Positions 32,505 through 43,003 of a stretch of 64,000 nucleotides of DNA are shown here, one piece after another; the first letter of the stretch is position 1; the number at the start of each line of letters is the position of its first letter. The DNA comes from Symbiodinium microadriaticum. Taxonomy: Eukaryota; Sar; Dinophyceae; Suessiales; Symbiodiniaceae. The notes under the pieces were generated by a model that worked only from the letters and a program-made list of their open reading frames with translations, was not told where the DNA came from and made no database searches. The position numbers were made by a program, and so were the translations under genes. The stretch lies in contig LSRX01000512.1 in NCBI GenBank assembly GCA_001939145.1, positions 271,315 through 335,314 of the forward strand. Reading direction: 5' to 3'.

Positions 32505-33892
32505 ANATATCGGGTTTAGGGGTTTAGGGGTTTAGGGATTTAGGATATCGGGTTTAGGGGTTTAGGGGTTGGGGGTTTAGAGGTTTAGGGAGTTAGGGTT
32601 TAGGGGTTTTAGGGTTTCGAGTTTTAGGGTTTAGGGGAGTGGCTGGCGCGGCATCTGCAGCTTAACGCCCTTGATATACTGCGAAGTGCTGCAAAGAAAT
32701 AGAAACTTGAGGGCACGTGTACAAAGACACAACCCTAAAACCTCAACCCTAAACACCCTAAACCCTAAAACCTACTGTCAGGCAAGTAACCCAGAGCCCT
32801 AAACACTGACAGCTACAGTAAACCAAAGGGTACCCTTAGTGAAGTCGGGCTACGTTACTTTAACCTCCTGCCTCTCCGTCCAAAACCCCTAAATCCTAAA
32901 CTAAAAACCCTACACCCTAAACCCTAAACCCCTAAACCCTATACCCTGAACCGTAAATCTTAAACCCTAAATACTGAACCCCCTGTTGCCAGGTCCACTC
33001 TGCCCAAAAGCAAGCTGCGTGCAGGGAGGGGCCTTAACCAAGTGAATTCTAGCATGGTGAATTCTTACATGATTACTATGATGACTGTCATATTATGACT
33101 CATACGACTGCTTGAATATTATGGCTCTACCTATAGAACAGGAGTACCACCAGAGGACCGAAAGTAACGGCTCCTGCTCTGCCAGCATTTCGTCATCCAT
33201 GTCCTCCCACTCCTGTTCTTCGAAGGTTATTGTCACGAGGGGTCTTTTTTTGGACCTAGCGGCTAGTTAGGGGTTTAGGGTTTAGGGTTTTTTTAAGGTG
33301 CAAGAGGGTTTAGGGTTTAGGGTTTTGAGAATCAGGGGCCTTTGGTTTGTTGCGTGGTTTGGGGCTTTGGGTGGCTCATGGTTTGGGGTGTTAATGGTTT
33401 AGGACTATGACCAAACGAAGGTACCTGGTGTGGAAAATGAAACGCAGGAGAAAGACATACTATAATGAACACCGTCCGAGTCTCGCCTGACCCGCTATGC
33501 CTGTTTCTTCATGTTTGTTCTACGCGTCTAGCTGTTTATGTTGTCTGTGCTTTGCTCGTGTTGTGGGTCTTGTATTTTCCTGCTGCTTAACTGTTATTTT
33601 AGCTACTCATGTGGCTGATCATTGTCTAGTCGCTTTGATTGCGTGGTGTTGTTTTCAGGTTTGGGTCTTGTTGATGTTCCGTGCATGTTTGGTTGTGTCG
33701 TATTTGCTGGAGTCGTTCATCTCTGTTGCTGCTTCTTACTACATATGCATTGACTTTGCGTGTGTTTAATTTGCTGGGTGCTTCCTTCTTCTGTTTCACG
33801 TCATGCTCATTGCTGTTCTTCTCATGCCTCGGATCCTGTCTTTGTCCGCGTTCTCTGACTTTTGTACGTTTCTGACACAGGAATATATTATA

Positions 33893-33911
33893 TTGACATC
33901 GTCGATGTCAA
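33893..33911. other. Perfect short hairpin
   Basis: TTGACATC, loop GTC, GATGTCAA: an 8-bp perfect stem with a 3-nt loop, following the pyrimidine-skewed patch. Function unknown; it may be chance. Confidence 0.4.
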
Positions 33912-34906
33912 TTTATCCCTGTCTCAAAAAGCCCTAATTTTGAGCCCTAAACCCTAAACCCAACTGCTGTAAGTGTCGGGGTCTAGGGACCTACAGGCTC
34001 GTTTTCGAGCGGTTCGAGGCTTTCTGCGTCCTGCAACCCACACATACCCACACCTCAGCCTGGGCCCTATCCTAGAAGCAGGAGCTTGACTGGCAAGTTT
34101 TTCCAAGGTGTGCGATAAGGGTTTAGAGTTTTCGGGGGTTTAGAGTTTAGGGCTCAGACTTTGGTTTAGAGTTTGAGACTTAGGATTTATAGCTTGTGTG
34201 CCTCTCCGGCGTTGAGGCTTGACACAGTGGGGCTAACCCTGCGAAGCTATGCTTTAACTGCACAGCATCGGCTCCTCGTCATCCTCGCCGTACGTCGCCT
34301 GCGCGGCGAAGTGGGCCGCTGGCAAAAGGTACGCCTCCAGAGCAAGGTAACCCTGAACCCTAAACTCTAAACCCCTAAACCCTAAACCCCTAAACCCCTA
34401 AACCCCCAAAACCCTAACAACTCTAAACTCTAAGTCCTGTCTAGATTTTTAGTTCCTTCCGGGCTTGGGGCTTTGAGTTTAGGTTGTCTCCGAGACGGCC
34501 AGGATCTGAAGGGGGTTTGGCCCAAGCCTAGCCCTAAAACTCTAAGGCAAAGATTCCTTCATCTCCTGATAAGAACCAAAAAGGGGCTGGGTGGGTTTTA
34601 CTTATGTTCTCTAAGGCTGAAGCCCGAATCCCAAGAAGTAAAACCCTTGTGACAAGGTTGAGCTGCTGGACGGCCGAACTCCACTAATTTCAGACACAAG
34701 TCACAAACCCTAAACCCTATATCTCCTCTAACCCTGACCTACAAACTGACCGCAATAACTTAAACTCCAATCAGCGATCAACGAAACTCTAAAACCCTAA
34801 AGCCTCAAACCAGAAAACCCTGAAGCCCTTAACCCTTAACCCTTAAACCCTACCCCAAGCCTTAAACCCTACACCCTAAACCCTTAAGCCTGAAACCCGT
34901 AAACCT

Positions 34907-35040
34907 CAAACCCCACCCTAAACCTGAAACCCTGACCCCCCGATTTCGCACGACTTTGGAGGCTTCCTGAGTCTTCCGGCTCAGGGCGTCCAGGCCGCTT
35001 TTGGGGTTGCCAAAATAAGGGAACCCATATTCGTCACTAT
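34907..35040. repeat. 134-bp direct duplication, copy 1
   Basis: Appears identical to 36,063-36,196 (offset 1156). The second copy begins at the base after an N, so an assembly join is the likely cause. Confidence 0.85.
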
Positions 35041-35225
35041 AGATCGTAGGGTTTAGGGGTTCCGCGTTTAGGGTTTAGGGTTTTAGGGTTCAGGGTTTAG
35101 GGTTGTTGGTCCGTGTTACGGGCAACTTAAACAATGTTACCATAATTTGTTTTCTGTGGGGCCCTAATCTGGTAACTTAATAAGGGAACCGTATTGAATA
35201 TTGTGGGGCCCTATTCTGGTAACTT

Positions 35226-35515
35226 ACAGGAGATGCTCCCGTCTGAGGACGACGATCCTGATGAGGACGAGGCCGCAGATGCCAAAGGGCCATGCTTCAT
35301 GGCACAGTGGCTCGAAGCACTGCCGGCAAGTGCCTTTTCCGACGCGGACGTTGATGGCACCGATACAACTACGTCGGACTGCCGGAACGGGGATTTACAA
35401 GGACCCTGAGTTGAATGCGAAGTTTCAGCACTTCATGGAGCTGCTTCACTTGGCGGCAGAGCACGGGCACCTTCCCTTGGTGTCCGATGAAGAGCTTGCT
35501 CTCCGAAGTTCGTGT
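35226..35515 (+). pseudogene. Acidic protein fragment, frameshifted
   Basis: After a TTACAG that could be a splice acceptor, one + frame encodes an acidic stretch (EMLPSEDDDPDEDEAADAKG, then FMAQWLEALPASAFSDADVD) to a TGA at 35,407-35,409. A second + frame takes over within about 30 nt and continues as DPELNAKFQHFMELLHLAAE and HGHLPLVSDEELALRS. The two parts look like one protein split by a small indel or a short intron. No family recognised. It converges with the minus-strand fragment at 35,433-35,828 and overlaps its end. Confidence 0.4.
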
Positions 35516-35828
35516 ACAGCAGGGCTGGGTCGTTGGGGAGGCCCTCTGGGTCCCAGCCGGTGTAGACCCATTGAAGAGCACCGCAGTAGAAGCACATCAT
35601 CTTGCGGGAGTAATCGCCTGCGTGCCCGTGTGCATATCTGTCATTTTAGCAATGCATGTTGGGTCCCACACTAGAATAGGCCAAGACGCGTTGGAGGTAT
35701 AGCTTCTTTATGAGTTCAAGATCGGCCTGAAGCCCATCATAAATTCCTCGCATGTTGTCAGCAGTCAAGGGCTCATTCGATTGTCTCTTCACGCAACAGC
35801 TGCACCGCCCGAAGACCGGGCCGGCAGT
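35433..35828 (-). pseudogene. Cys-containing protein fragment with in-frame stop
   Basis: The minus strand is open for 132 codons apart from one TAA at 35,646-35,648. Residues before the stop include GRCSCCVKRQSNEPLTADNM and RGIYDGLQADLELIKKLYLQ, and after it RKMMCFYCGALQWVYTGWDP and EGLPNDPALLYTNFGEQ. An AG precedes the open stretch, so it may be an internal exon. The CFYCG...W pattern suggests a small metal-binding fold, but I cannot assign a family. The frame is undisturbed on both sides of the TAA, which points to one nonsense mutation in a once-functional exon. Confidence 0.45.
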
Positions 35829-36062
35829 GCTGGGGTTCGGTTTTTAGGTTTTTGGGGATGGGTGTACATAGGATAGGTAGATAGGATAAGTACGGCAGGC
35901 AAGTAGGCCCGTAGGACCCCCCCCCCAATTTCTTAAGCCCTAATCCCGAATCGAAGTTGTGGTTAGGGGTTTAGGGTGAGGGTTCAGGGTTCAGGAGTTT
36001 AGGGGTTTAGGGTTTTGGGTTTAGGGTGAGGGTTTAGGGTTCAGGGGTTTAGGGTTTTGGGN

Positions 36063-36196
36063 CAAACCCCACCCTAAACCTGAAACCCTGACCCCCCGAT
36101 TTCGCACGACTTTGGAGGCTTCCTGAGTCTTCCGGCTCAGGGCGTCCAGGCCGCTTTTGGGGTTGCCAAAATAAGGGAACCCATATTCGTCACTAT
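36063..36196. repeat. 134-bp direct duplication, copy 2
   Basis: Starts right after the N at 36,062. See the copy at 34,907-35,040; sequence after CACTAT diverges at once. Confidence 0.85.
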
Positions 36197-36367
36197 GCAA
36201 GCAGTCAATAGTTTTTGGGAGGAAGCTGCATGAGACAACGCTGCAGACTGCTAGAAAAAGCTGCCCCTTATAGCCGCCCCCATATACTTATACTAGGCCT
36301 TACTAGGCCAGTTACTAGATACCTCGAAACACTTAGAGATCTAGTCAAATCATTGCGGTCCCTATAC

Positions 36368-36474
36368 TACGGTTGATGATATATAAATCCTACATTGCGC
36401 ATAATAAGAAATATACCATAATGAACGTAGTTTCGGGTCCTGAAGGTAACGCAGGATTTATATCATCAACAGTA
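36368..36474 (+). mobile_element. MITE family 1, copy 11
   Basis: 107 bp. Ends TACGGTTGATGATATATAAA and GATTTATATCATCAACAGTA; core AATGAACGTAGTTTCGGGTC. Confidence 0.75.
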
Positions 36475-37446
36475 TTCCTGCCAGCACTACCCTTTCGGCG
36501 GGAACACAGAGGCAGCCGGGGTATGTCGAACCTCATGGGGTGACTGATTGGAGCTGTGCCTTAGGGTTTAGGGTTTAGGGGTTAGTGTTCAGGGTTTAGG
36601 GTTTAGGGTTTAGGGGCTTAGGGTTTCGGGTCTAGGTTCCCCACTTAGAACCCCGCTTTCCAAGTCATCTAGGCTCGAGAGGTCCAGCATGGCAAGATCG
36701 TTGGAAGCCTTAATCAACAGTTAGAATAAGGCTTGGGAGTATGTTACAGTATATAACCATGATAAGGAACCCCGAAAAATGCTGTTGCTACTTGCCTACG
36801 ATATGTTCGGCCACTATAGCACACCCTCCTTGGATCGAAGCGGAGCCCTTGACCCTTCCCCCCACGGGCGCCAGCGTCTTGCCAGAGCCCGTTTCGGACT
36901 GGATGGAGACGTCCTGGCCTCCACATGAGAAGCAGTATCCTAAACCTTAAACCCTGAACCCTAAAATCCTAAACCCCTAAACCCTAAACCCTTTTAAACA
37001 GTCTAAACCCTAAACCCTGCACCCTAAACCCCTAAACCCTAAAGCCCTCAAGTGTGAAGGGAATGCGGAAAATAGCTCCGATGAAGCTGGAAACGCTCCC
37101 AGTTCGAGAATTGCCACAAACTTCGGTTGAGCTCGGCTCCGAAACTGTCCTGGGATCACGTAAACCCGAGACCCTTTATCAGCTCACCGACCGTCAGATT
37201 TTGGGTGCAAAGGAAACCCCGGCCCCATGGTATTTCGACTGCTGGGGGTGTGAGATTTGGGCCATCCATCTCAACCAAAATTAAATAAAGCTTTAGATCT
37301 GGTGTGGGGGGTTTAAGGGTTGATTCCGGGCCGCCTACTGGTTCAGGGCTTAGGGGTTAGAAGTTCGCTTTCGGTGACTTCTGTGCATTTGTGGGTTGGA
37401 GAGGCATGCAGAAGCAACGCCTCCTCCCTACGAGACGAGGAACCCC

Positions 37447-37565
37447 ATCGCAGATCCCTAAACCCTAAACCCTAAACCCTAAACCCCTAAATCCTAAACC
37501 CCTAAACCCTAAACCCTAAACCCCTAAACCATAAACCCCTAAACCCCTAAACCCTAAACCCTTAT
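37447..37565 (-). repeat. CCCTAAA/CCCCTAAA array
   Basis: About 15 units. It faces a TTTAGGG array at 37,638-37,760 that contains a GGGATTAGGGATTAGG sub-repeat. Confidence 0.82.
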
Positions 37566-37783
37566 GCCTACAGTTCAACCCGTGCCGCCGGGGAAGACCG
37601 CTGCTGGGTTCTTGCTAGGGAACTTAGCCCACGTTCGGTTTAGGGTTTAGGGATTCGGGATTAGGGCTTGGGGTTTAGGGTTTAGGGATTAGGGATTAGG
37701 GATTAGGGTTTAGGGATTAGGGTTTAGGGTTTAGGGTTTTGGGTTTAGAAAATGGGGTTTTGGGTCTTGGGTAGGGAAGTATC

Positions 37784-37888
37784 TGGGGAGTTCTCTAAAT
37801 TCGGGTCCCTTTTCTAGGTCCCAAATAGAGTACGGCACCCTTATAAAAAGGACCCTAAAGGGGGACCCCAATTTAGAGAACTACCCTT
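37784..37888. mobile_element. MITE family 2, copy 1
   Basis: Left GGGGAGTTCTCTAAATTCGG and GTCCC; right GGACCCCAATTTAGAGAACT and ACCCTTA. The interior, AGAGTACGGCACCCTTATAA, is shared with the copy at 60.6 kb. Confidence 0.65.
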
Positions 37889-39118
37889 ATCGTAGCTTAG
37901 TTGAAGCTTCTTTCTGTGAATCCTGCAAGCTCAAGATTCAGGGTTTTGGGTCGAAAGGTCTTCGGTGCAGGGCCGGATTAGGCCTCAAGCCTTCGGAGTT
38001 GAGGGTCTAGGGGTCTAGTGGTCTAGTGTCTGGGGTTTAGGGGTGTAGGGTTTAAGGGGGTTTAGGGCTTGAGGGGTTTAGGGGTTTAGGTTTAAAGCCT
38101 AGGGTGTAGGGTCGGCCTGAGCCTTAATCATTCGGAGGCATTTGGTCTGAAGCATTGACGAGAGGGTGCCAGGTTCGTACTCGGCTGTACACCTCAATCT
38201 AAGGCGCACAGCTCAACCTAAATGTTGGCTCTAAACTTAAACCCTGAACCCTGAACCCTAAAACCTAACCGTAAACCCCCTAAGCTCTGAACACAGACCC
38301 TGTGCGGCCTTCCAAAATCTTGGGAATCGCCGAAGCTTGGATGTGGGTTGCCTGATGCTTCTACATGCAAGACGAAATCTTTCGCACTACTGACAACGCT
38401 GTGCTGCCCGACAATGAGAAATTGAGGTCCAGGAAACGCGAAATAATACAGAGCCATAGCAGTACTGGTTAAGCTCACACTCGCCACTTGTGGTAATGAT
38501 GGTAATGGCAGGAACAGCCAGAACTCATACCAACCATGACGCTACCAGCAGCCATTTCGCTACTACTGACCCTCAATCCTCAATCCTCAAACCCGACGCA
38601 TCAGGATCCAAACGCCCTAGCATATACCCCAAACCCATGCCCTCAACCCTACACCCTTCTTAAAATTTGACGAGCCATCAGCTGATGAATACGGTTTAGG
38701 GTTTAGGGTTCAGGCTTTCGGGCTTAGGGTTCAGGGTGCAAGGCTTAGGGTCTAGGGTTTAGGGTTTACGCCACAGTATTAGGATCCCGTGAAAGATCCT
38801 TACTATGGGAGAGGGTGTTGAGACACCCCTAGCCTGCCTTATTATCCCGAGACCCACAACCCGAAACCCTCAACCCTAGTCCCTAACAGATTCCAGAAAC
38901 CCGTAAAGACCATAATCCCAGGACTTTCTGGCAAAATGGGTGGTCTCGGGTTTAGGGTCCTGCACCACTCACCACAGGAGGAAGGAGGGACAGAGGGAAA
39001 GAAGGAGGATCGGAAAAGGAGCAACCAGCATAGAAACAATGGCAGACATAGAGAATGCTGAAAACGAATGTAAAACGGATAACAACACTAACACTACTGA
39101 TACCAACAACCGAAAAGC

Positions 39119-39370
39119 ATGATGACGATGATGATGATGATGATGATGATGATGCTGATGATGGTGATGATGGAGATGAAGATGGTAACGATGATGGATG
39201 GTAAGGATGATGATGGTGGTGATGGTTATGATTGTGAAGATGGTGATTCTGGAGATGACAGTGATGATGTTGATGATGATGGTGAAGATGGCGATGACGA
39301 TGATGGTGATGACGATGATGATGCTAATAATGATGATGATGATGATGATGATGATGACGATGGTGTCTAT
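39119..39370. repeat. (GAT)n/(GATGAC)n microsatellite
   Basis: About 250 bp of imperfect trinucleotide repeat. Asp- or Met-rich frames on + and His/Ile-rich frames on - are its translation, not genes. Confidence 0.9.
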
Positions 39371-40059
39371 GTTGATGGCGAACATGATAGGGATGATGAC
39401 GGTGATACTTATGATGCCGACTGTAGCTGTGACAGCACAAGCTCGTGATGACAGTGACTGAGACCCCTTGCCGATCACACAAAGGTACGAGAGACTGCTC
39501 TTGGTAAGCACTCAATCAGCAACGGTTCGTAAGCCATTTCTCATGCACTACTGGCACCGTGTCAAGGCCATCGAAGGTCGATCGTCGCAAAAGAACTCCC
39601 ATGCAAACGCCCTGTGTCACAACCTACCCTACGCCTGAAACCTTAAACCTGACACACAGAATGAGACACCTACCTCAAAGAAAGAAGAAACAGCGGCTCG
39701 AAAGCAAACTACTCTCAAAGCCATTGGAGCCAAAGCACCTGCTGCAGGGGTTCGGGCGTCCATCGTTTCAGCGCTGACCTTGTCGACGCCCTATGTACCT
39801 ATCTTTCTATCTGTCTGCCTACCTACCTATCTAAGTACATATGTTGACATAAATCGGAAGTATCATCACTAGTATATGCAAAGAAACAAAGCGGTATAGA
39901 GATTAATGCAGAATAAAGGCTGGGGTCTGGGGTGTGCGGGTGTGTGTGTGTGTGTGCATAACGAGGCCTGATGAGAAGAGATCTCACATATCCACGCCCT
40001 CTGCTGACATGCCTTGCAAAAACCGCACCTGTATGGCCTGTACAACGTCATGCATACAT

Positions 40060-40144
40060 TCATTCATACATAGATACATGCATGCACGCATGCATGCATA
40101 CATACGTGTGTATATATAAAAACACATACATGTACATGTATGTG

Positions 40145-40176
<32 letters not shown>

Positions 40177-40272
40177 TGTATGTATGTATGTACGTAGGTA
40201 TGTATGTATGTACGTAGGTATGTATGTATGTATGTATGTATGTATGTATGTACGTAGGTATGTATGTATGTA

Positions 40273-40307
<35 letters not shown>

Positions 40308-40356
40308 ATGTATGTATGTATGTATGTATGTATGTATGTATGTATGTATGTATGTA

Positions 40357-40391
<35 letters not shown>

Positions 40392-40560
40392 ATGTATGTA
40401 TGTATGTATGTATGTATGTATGTATATGTATATATATATATATGTGTGTGTGTGTATATACGGATAAGTAGGTCTATCAGCATATAGATCATATAGATAG
40501 GTAGGTAGGTAGGTAGGTAGGTAGGTAGATAGATAGATGGACAAATAAGCAGGTACGTAG
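40060..40560. repeat. Compound tetranucleotide microsatellite
   Basis: Blocks of (GTAT)n, (GTAC GTAG) interruptions, then (GTCT)n, (GTAT)n, (GTCT)n, (GTAT)n, ending in (TA)n, (GT)n and (GTAG)n. The GTAT-GTCT pair occurs twice with similar lengths, suggesting a block duplication. All six frames stay open here for mechanical reasons (Tyr/Val/Cys/Met or Ile/His/Thr/Tyr repeats). Confidence 0.92.
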
Positions 40561-40820
40561 ATACATAGATGGATAGATAGGTAAATGGCGGTACATATAT
40601 CTATACCTGTACCTCTATGCATATCTATATACTACAAACTCTATTCTAACCATTTAGGGCTCAAACTTTCTGGCTCGAGCTCCAGGGCTTAACGATGTAC
40701 ATGGACCCTGGATAGATGCTGCCGTTGAAATTGGGGGACGAACCTGGCCCGACTAAGGCCCACGGAGTCCCTCTAAACTCTAAACCCTCAACGCTAAATC
40801 CCGAACCCTAACCTGAACCT

Positions 40821-40936
40821 TATGGGTAGTTCTCTAAAATTAGGGTCCCTTGTAGGGTCCCTTAATTGTATAAGGGTGCCCTACTACTGTATATTGGCGG
40901 CCCAAAAAGGGAACCTAATTTAGAGAACTACCCCTA
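40821..40936. mobile_element. MITE family 2, copy 2 (best preserved)
   Basis: Ends TATGGGTAGTTCTCTAAAAT and AATTTAGAGAACTACCCCTA: a near-perfect inverted repeat bounded by TA. Confidence 0.7.
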
Positions 40937-41255
40937 GAAACCCTAAACCCTAAGCCCCAAACCCTAAACCCTAATCCCTAACCCCTAAACCCTAAACCCG
41001 AAACCCTAAAGCCCAAACCCTAAGCCCTAAGTAAACCTCTACCGGCGTTCGTAGGGTTGGCATCTGCGTCCTGCGCAGAGTGACGGCTGAGTTTGGCTTA
41101 GGGTTTGGGGCGCAAGTTCGTAGGCTTGAGGTTGTCGTGATAGCTTCACGGACCTATTTGCGGAATTTTTTTTACACTCTGTCCGTCACCTCCGCCGCGT
41201 CGTCTGCGGGGTCGGTCGCTCTGTCCTGCGCGGAACTGCTTTCTTTGGCAACTAA

Positions 41256-43003
41256 GTGAGAGGGTTGGCTTGGGTTGCTTCGGACAAGGCCTTCTTAAGG
41301 GTTTTCTCAAGGTTTAGGATAAAGTTCTGCCAGCGTGGCGTGCCTCGAAGAAGCCGGGAAGTCGCCGAAAAGCTCCTTGGCGGGCAGTGTCGCTTTCCGT
41401 GCGACTGCCCCGCCCACGCCCCCTCGAAAGGTCCTCCTCGATGTCGACGTCCTCTGCGGCCTGGTCCTTCCCTTCCTGCGACAGCAGTTGCCCGTGCGTA
41501 CAGGGAGCACAGTGGCGCCGGTGGTACGAGCCAAGGGCACGACGAACAGCTCGTTGATGGAGGCCTCCCATCTCTTGTGCTCCTTCAAGCGGGGCTTCGG
41601 TTCGAGAGTTGCAGCAGCTGGGCCGAGAAGCCCTGTCGGCTCCTCGGCTTTAGGGACCTCAACACGCCATGCAGTCACTATGTCGAGTGCCCGAAAGCCA
41701 GCAGCTTCCACTTAGGACTGCGCCCACTTGGCGACGAAGTCTCGCCGCTTCGCTCCAGCGTCTGCAAGGCAACACTGCATGAGACGGCTGAGCAAAGTCG
41801 CGTAACTCGGTGCGACGCTCCTCGCCTCGGCGGGTCTTGCCAAGGGTTGCCCGCTCCGGGAACGGCAGTGGGACTCCTGACATGAACCCAGATGCGTTTC
41901 GTGCTAAACCTCCAGACCTCTCTCTCAAGGGTCGGCCTTTCTTACGAGCGCGGCTGTTGGCCGCGTTCTCTTTGTCGGCCCTCCTCTTGTCCCGGAGCGT
42001 TCGCGCAGCCTGTCAGCTTTTCATTGCGCAGATGACGGTGCGGCTTCGGAGCGACTGCACCTGCTCGTCCTCCTTCTCCTTTTGCCGCAGCACTGCGAGT
42101 GAGGCTTTCTTCTTCGACCAAGTCACTTCATTGTGCTGCTTCTTCCAGGCCTTTAACGCTTGCATTCATCGTTCCAGTTGCAAAACATGACGTCACTGCG
42201 CTTTCTGAACTTCTGGCACCTCGGGCCCTGCCTCCTCCGCACGTTGGAGCTCTTGCTCGCGTGCCGCGGTCAGGCTTGCCTCTGCCTTTTCCTTCCTGGC
42301 AGCTTTCTTCTCTTTCTTCCTGTTCGCGCAACCATATACATCAAGCAACATCTAGATGTCTGCGCGAGCTCGCCTAGCTGCTTCCTCCGCTTTTTTGTCC
42401 GCCGCCTTCTTATCGCGCAGTGCCTGCGCGTGTTGCATCGTACTATTATTAGGAGGCACTCATCATATCTCCCCTGGTGCCTTCTTCTTGGGGTCGGCAG
42501 CTTCTTGGTCACTGCCTTGCCGGCCTAGAACGTGTAACGCACCCACTCACTCAATTCTTTGGCGCCCCTATTCGAGCCCGGCCTGCATGTCCATCACCAT
42601 GTCCATGTGGAGGAGGCGGGACATGGCGTTAGTGGAAGGTTTGGGCGGGCGAGGCTCGGCCACCGACGACCAAGGTTAGAGGAGCCGCGCCTGCTCCAGG
42701 GGCAAGGACCTGGACAAAACGAGGCATTCATGAGGCGTTCCGGTAGCAGACTCCATGCCGTGCAGCACACTGGCCTCCATCAAAATGGCCTCCAGTAGCC
42801 GGACCAGCCTAGGCGTCAGCTCCCACAAGGCGTGTGGGGCCTTGCCACAGCGGTCCGCCACGTGGTTGCGGAGCTCCTGCCACTTGTTCCGTTTTAGTTC
42901 AACAGAGGCAGAGCCGTCGCGGGTTGGCGGCCTTGGGGGTCGGAGGCTTCTCTTTCCACCGCTCCCTCTTGTTCTGTGCAGCTTCCACGACTTCGTGGAA
43001 GGC
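41256..43003 (-). pseudogene. Coiled-coil Lys/Glu/Ala-rich protein gene, decayed
   Basis: On the minus strand one reading frame remains recognisable from about 42,930 down to about 41,790 despite about nine stop codons (for example TAA at 42,676-42,678, TAG after ...ARRARADI, TGA after ...EVQKAQ). Between stops it encodes charged helical sequence: ELKRNKWQELRNHVADRCGK, HAQALRDKKAADKKAEEAAR, NRKKEKKAARKEKAEASLTA, LKAWKKQHNEVTWSKKKASL and AARTLRDKRRADKENAANSR. The LRDK(K/R)xADK block appears twice, hinting at an internal repeat. Frame shifts are needed near 42,915 and 41,780 to join AFHEVVEAAQNKRERWKEKP upstream and RVEVPKAEEPTGLLGPAAAT downstream. An AG at about 43,004 could be a splice acceptor. 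Long + frames over this region are shadows. Family unknown. Introns alone are unlikely to explain so many single stops in one frame. Confidence 0.5.

Larger units (their letters stand above)
28623..35190. other. Telomere-like spacer, densest heptamer arrays
   Basis: No gene supported. TTTAGGG and CCCTAAA arrays alternate strand at least six times between 28.6 and 32.6 kb. A unique patch at about 30,110-30,480 has overlapping frames of 100 and 69 codons on opposite strands with no motif. A pyrimidine-skewed patch at 33,490-33,890 gives a Cys/Leu/Val-rich 90-codon frame that I read as a composition effect. A perfect short hairpin lies at 33,893-33,911. Confidence 0.55.
35830..41255. other. Spacer with MITEs, microsatellites and heptamer arrays
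   Basis: No gene supported. It holds the second copy of the 134-bp duplication, a family-1 and two family-2 MITEs, TTTAGGG arrays (35,975-36,062, 36,560-36,640, 37,638-37,760), a CCCTAAA array (37,447-37,565) and large microsatellites at 39.1-39.4 and 40.0-40.6 kb. A 76-codon + frame at 37,054-37,284 is free of heptamers but has no motif. Confidence 0.55.

Noticed and set aside
33497-33875. Hydrophobic 90-codon frame resembling a membrane protein
   Set aside because: The strand is strongly T-rich, which alone yields Leu/Val/Cys/Phe codons; no start context, homologue or neighbour supports a gene.
35433-35828. BIR-type zinc domain from the CFYCG...W pattern
   Set aside because: Spacing and the later His/Cys ligands of a BIR domain are not visible.
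39119-39511. Asp-, Met- and His/Ile-rich open frames up to 180 codons
   Set aside because: They are translations of the (GAT)n microsatellite; composition follows the repeat in every frame.
39971-40622. Open frames of 142-212 codons rich in Tyr/Val/Cys/Met or Ile/His/Thr
   Set aside because: Tetranucleotide repeats lacking stops keep all frames open; no non-repeat protein sequence is present.
41256-42800. Long + strand frames (for example 209 codons at 41,256)
   Set aside because: They are Ser/Leu/Arg/Pro-rich shadows of the GC-rich minus-strand coiled-coil coding sequence.
41256-43003. Proof of C-to-T (RIP-like) mutation from the stop codons alone
   Set aside because: Every stop codon has a C-to-T precursor (CAA, CAG, CGA), so the stops alone cannot discriminate; an intact paralogue is needed.
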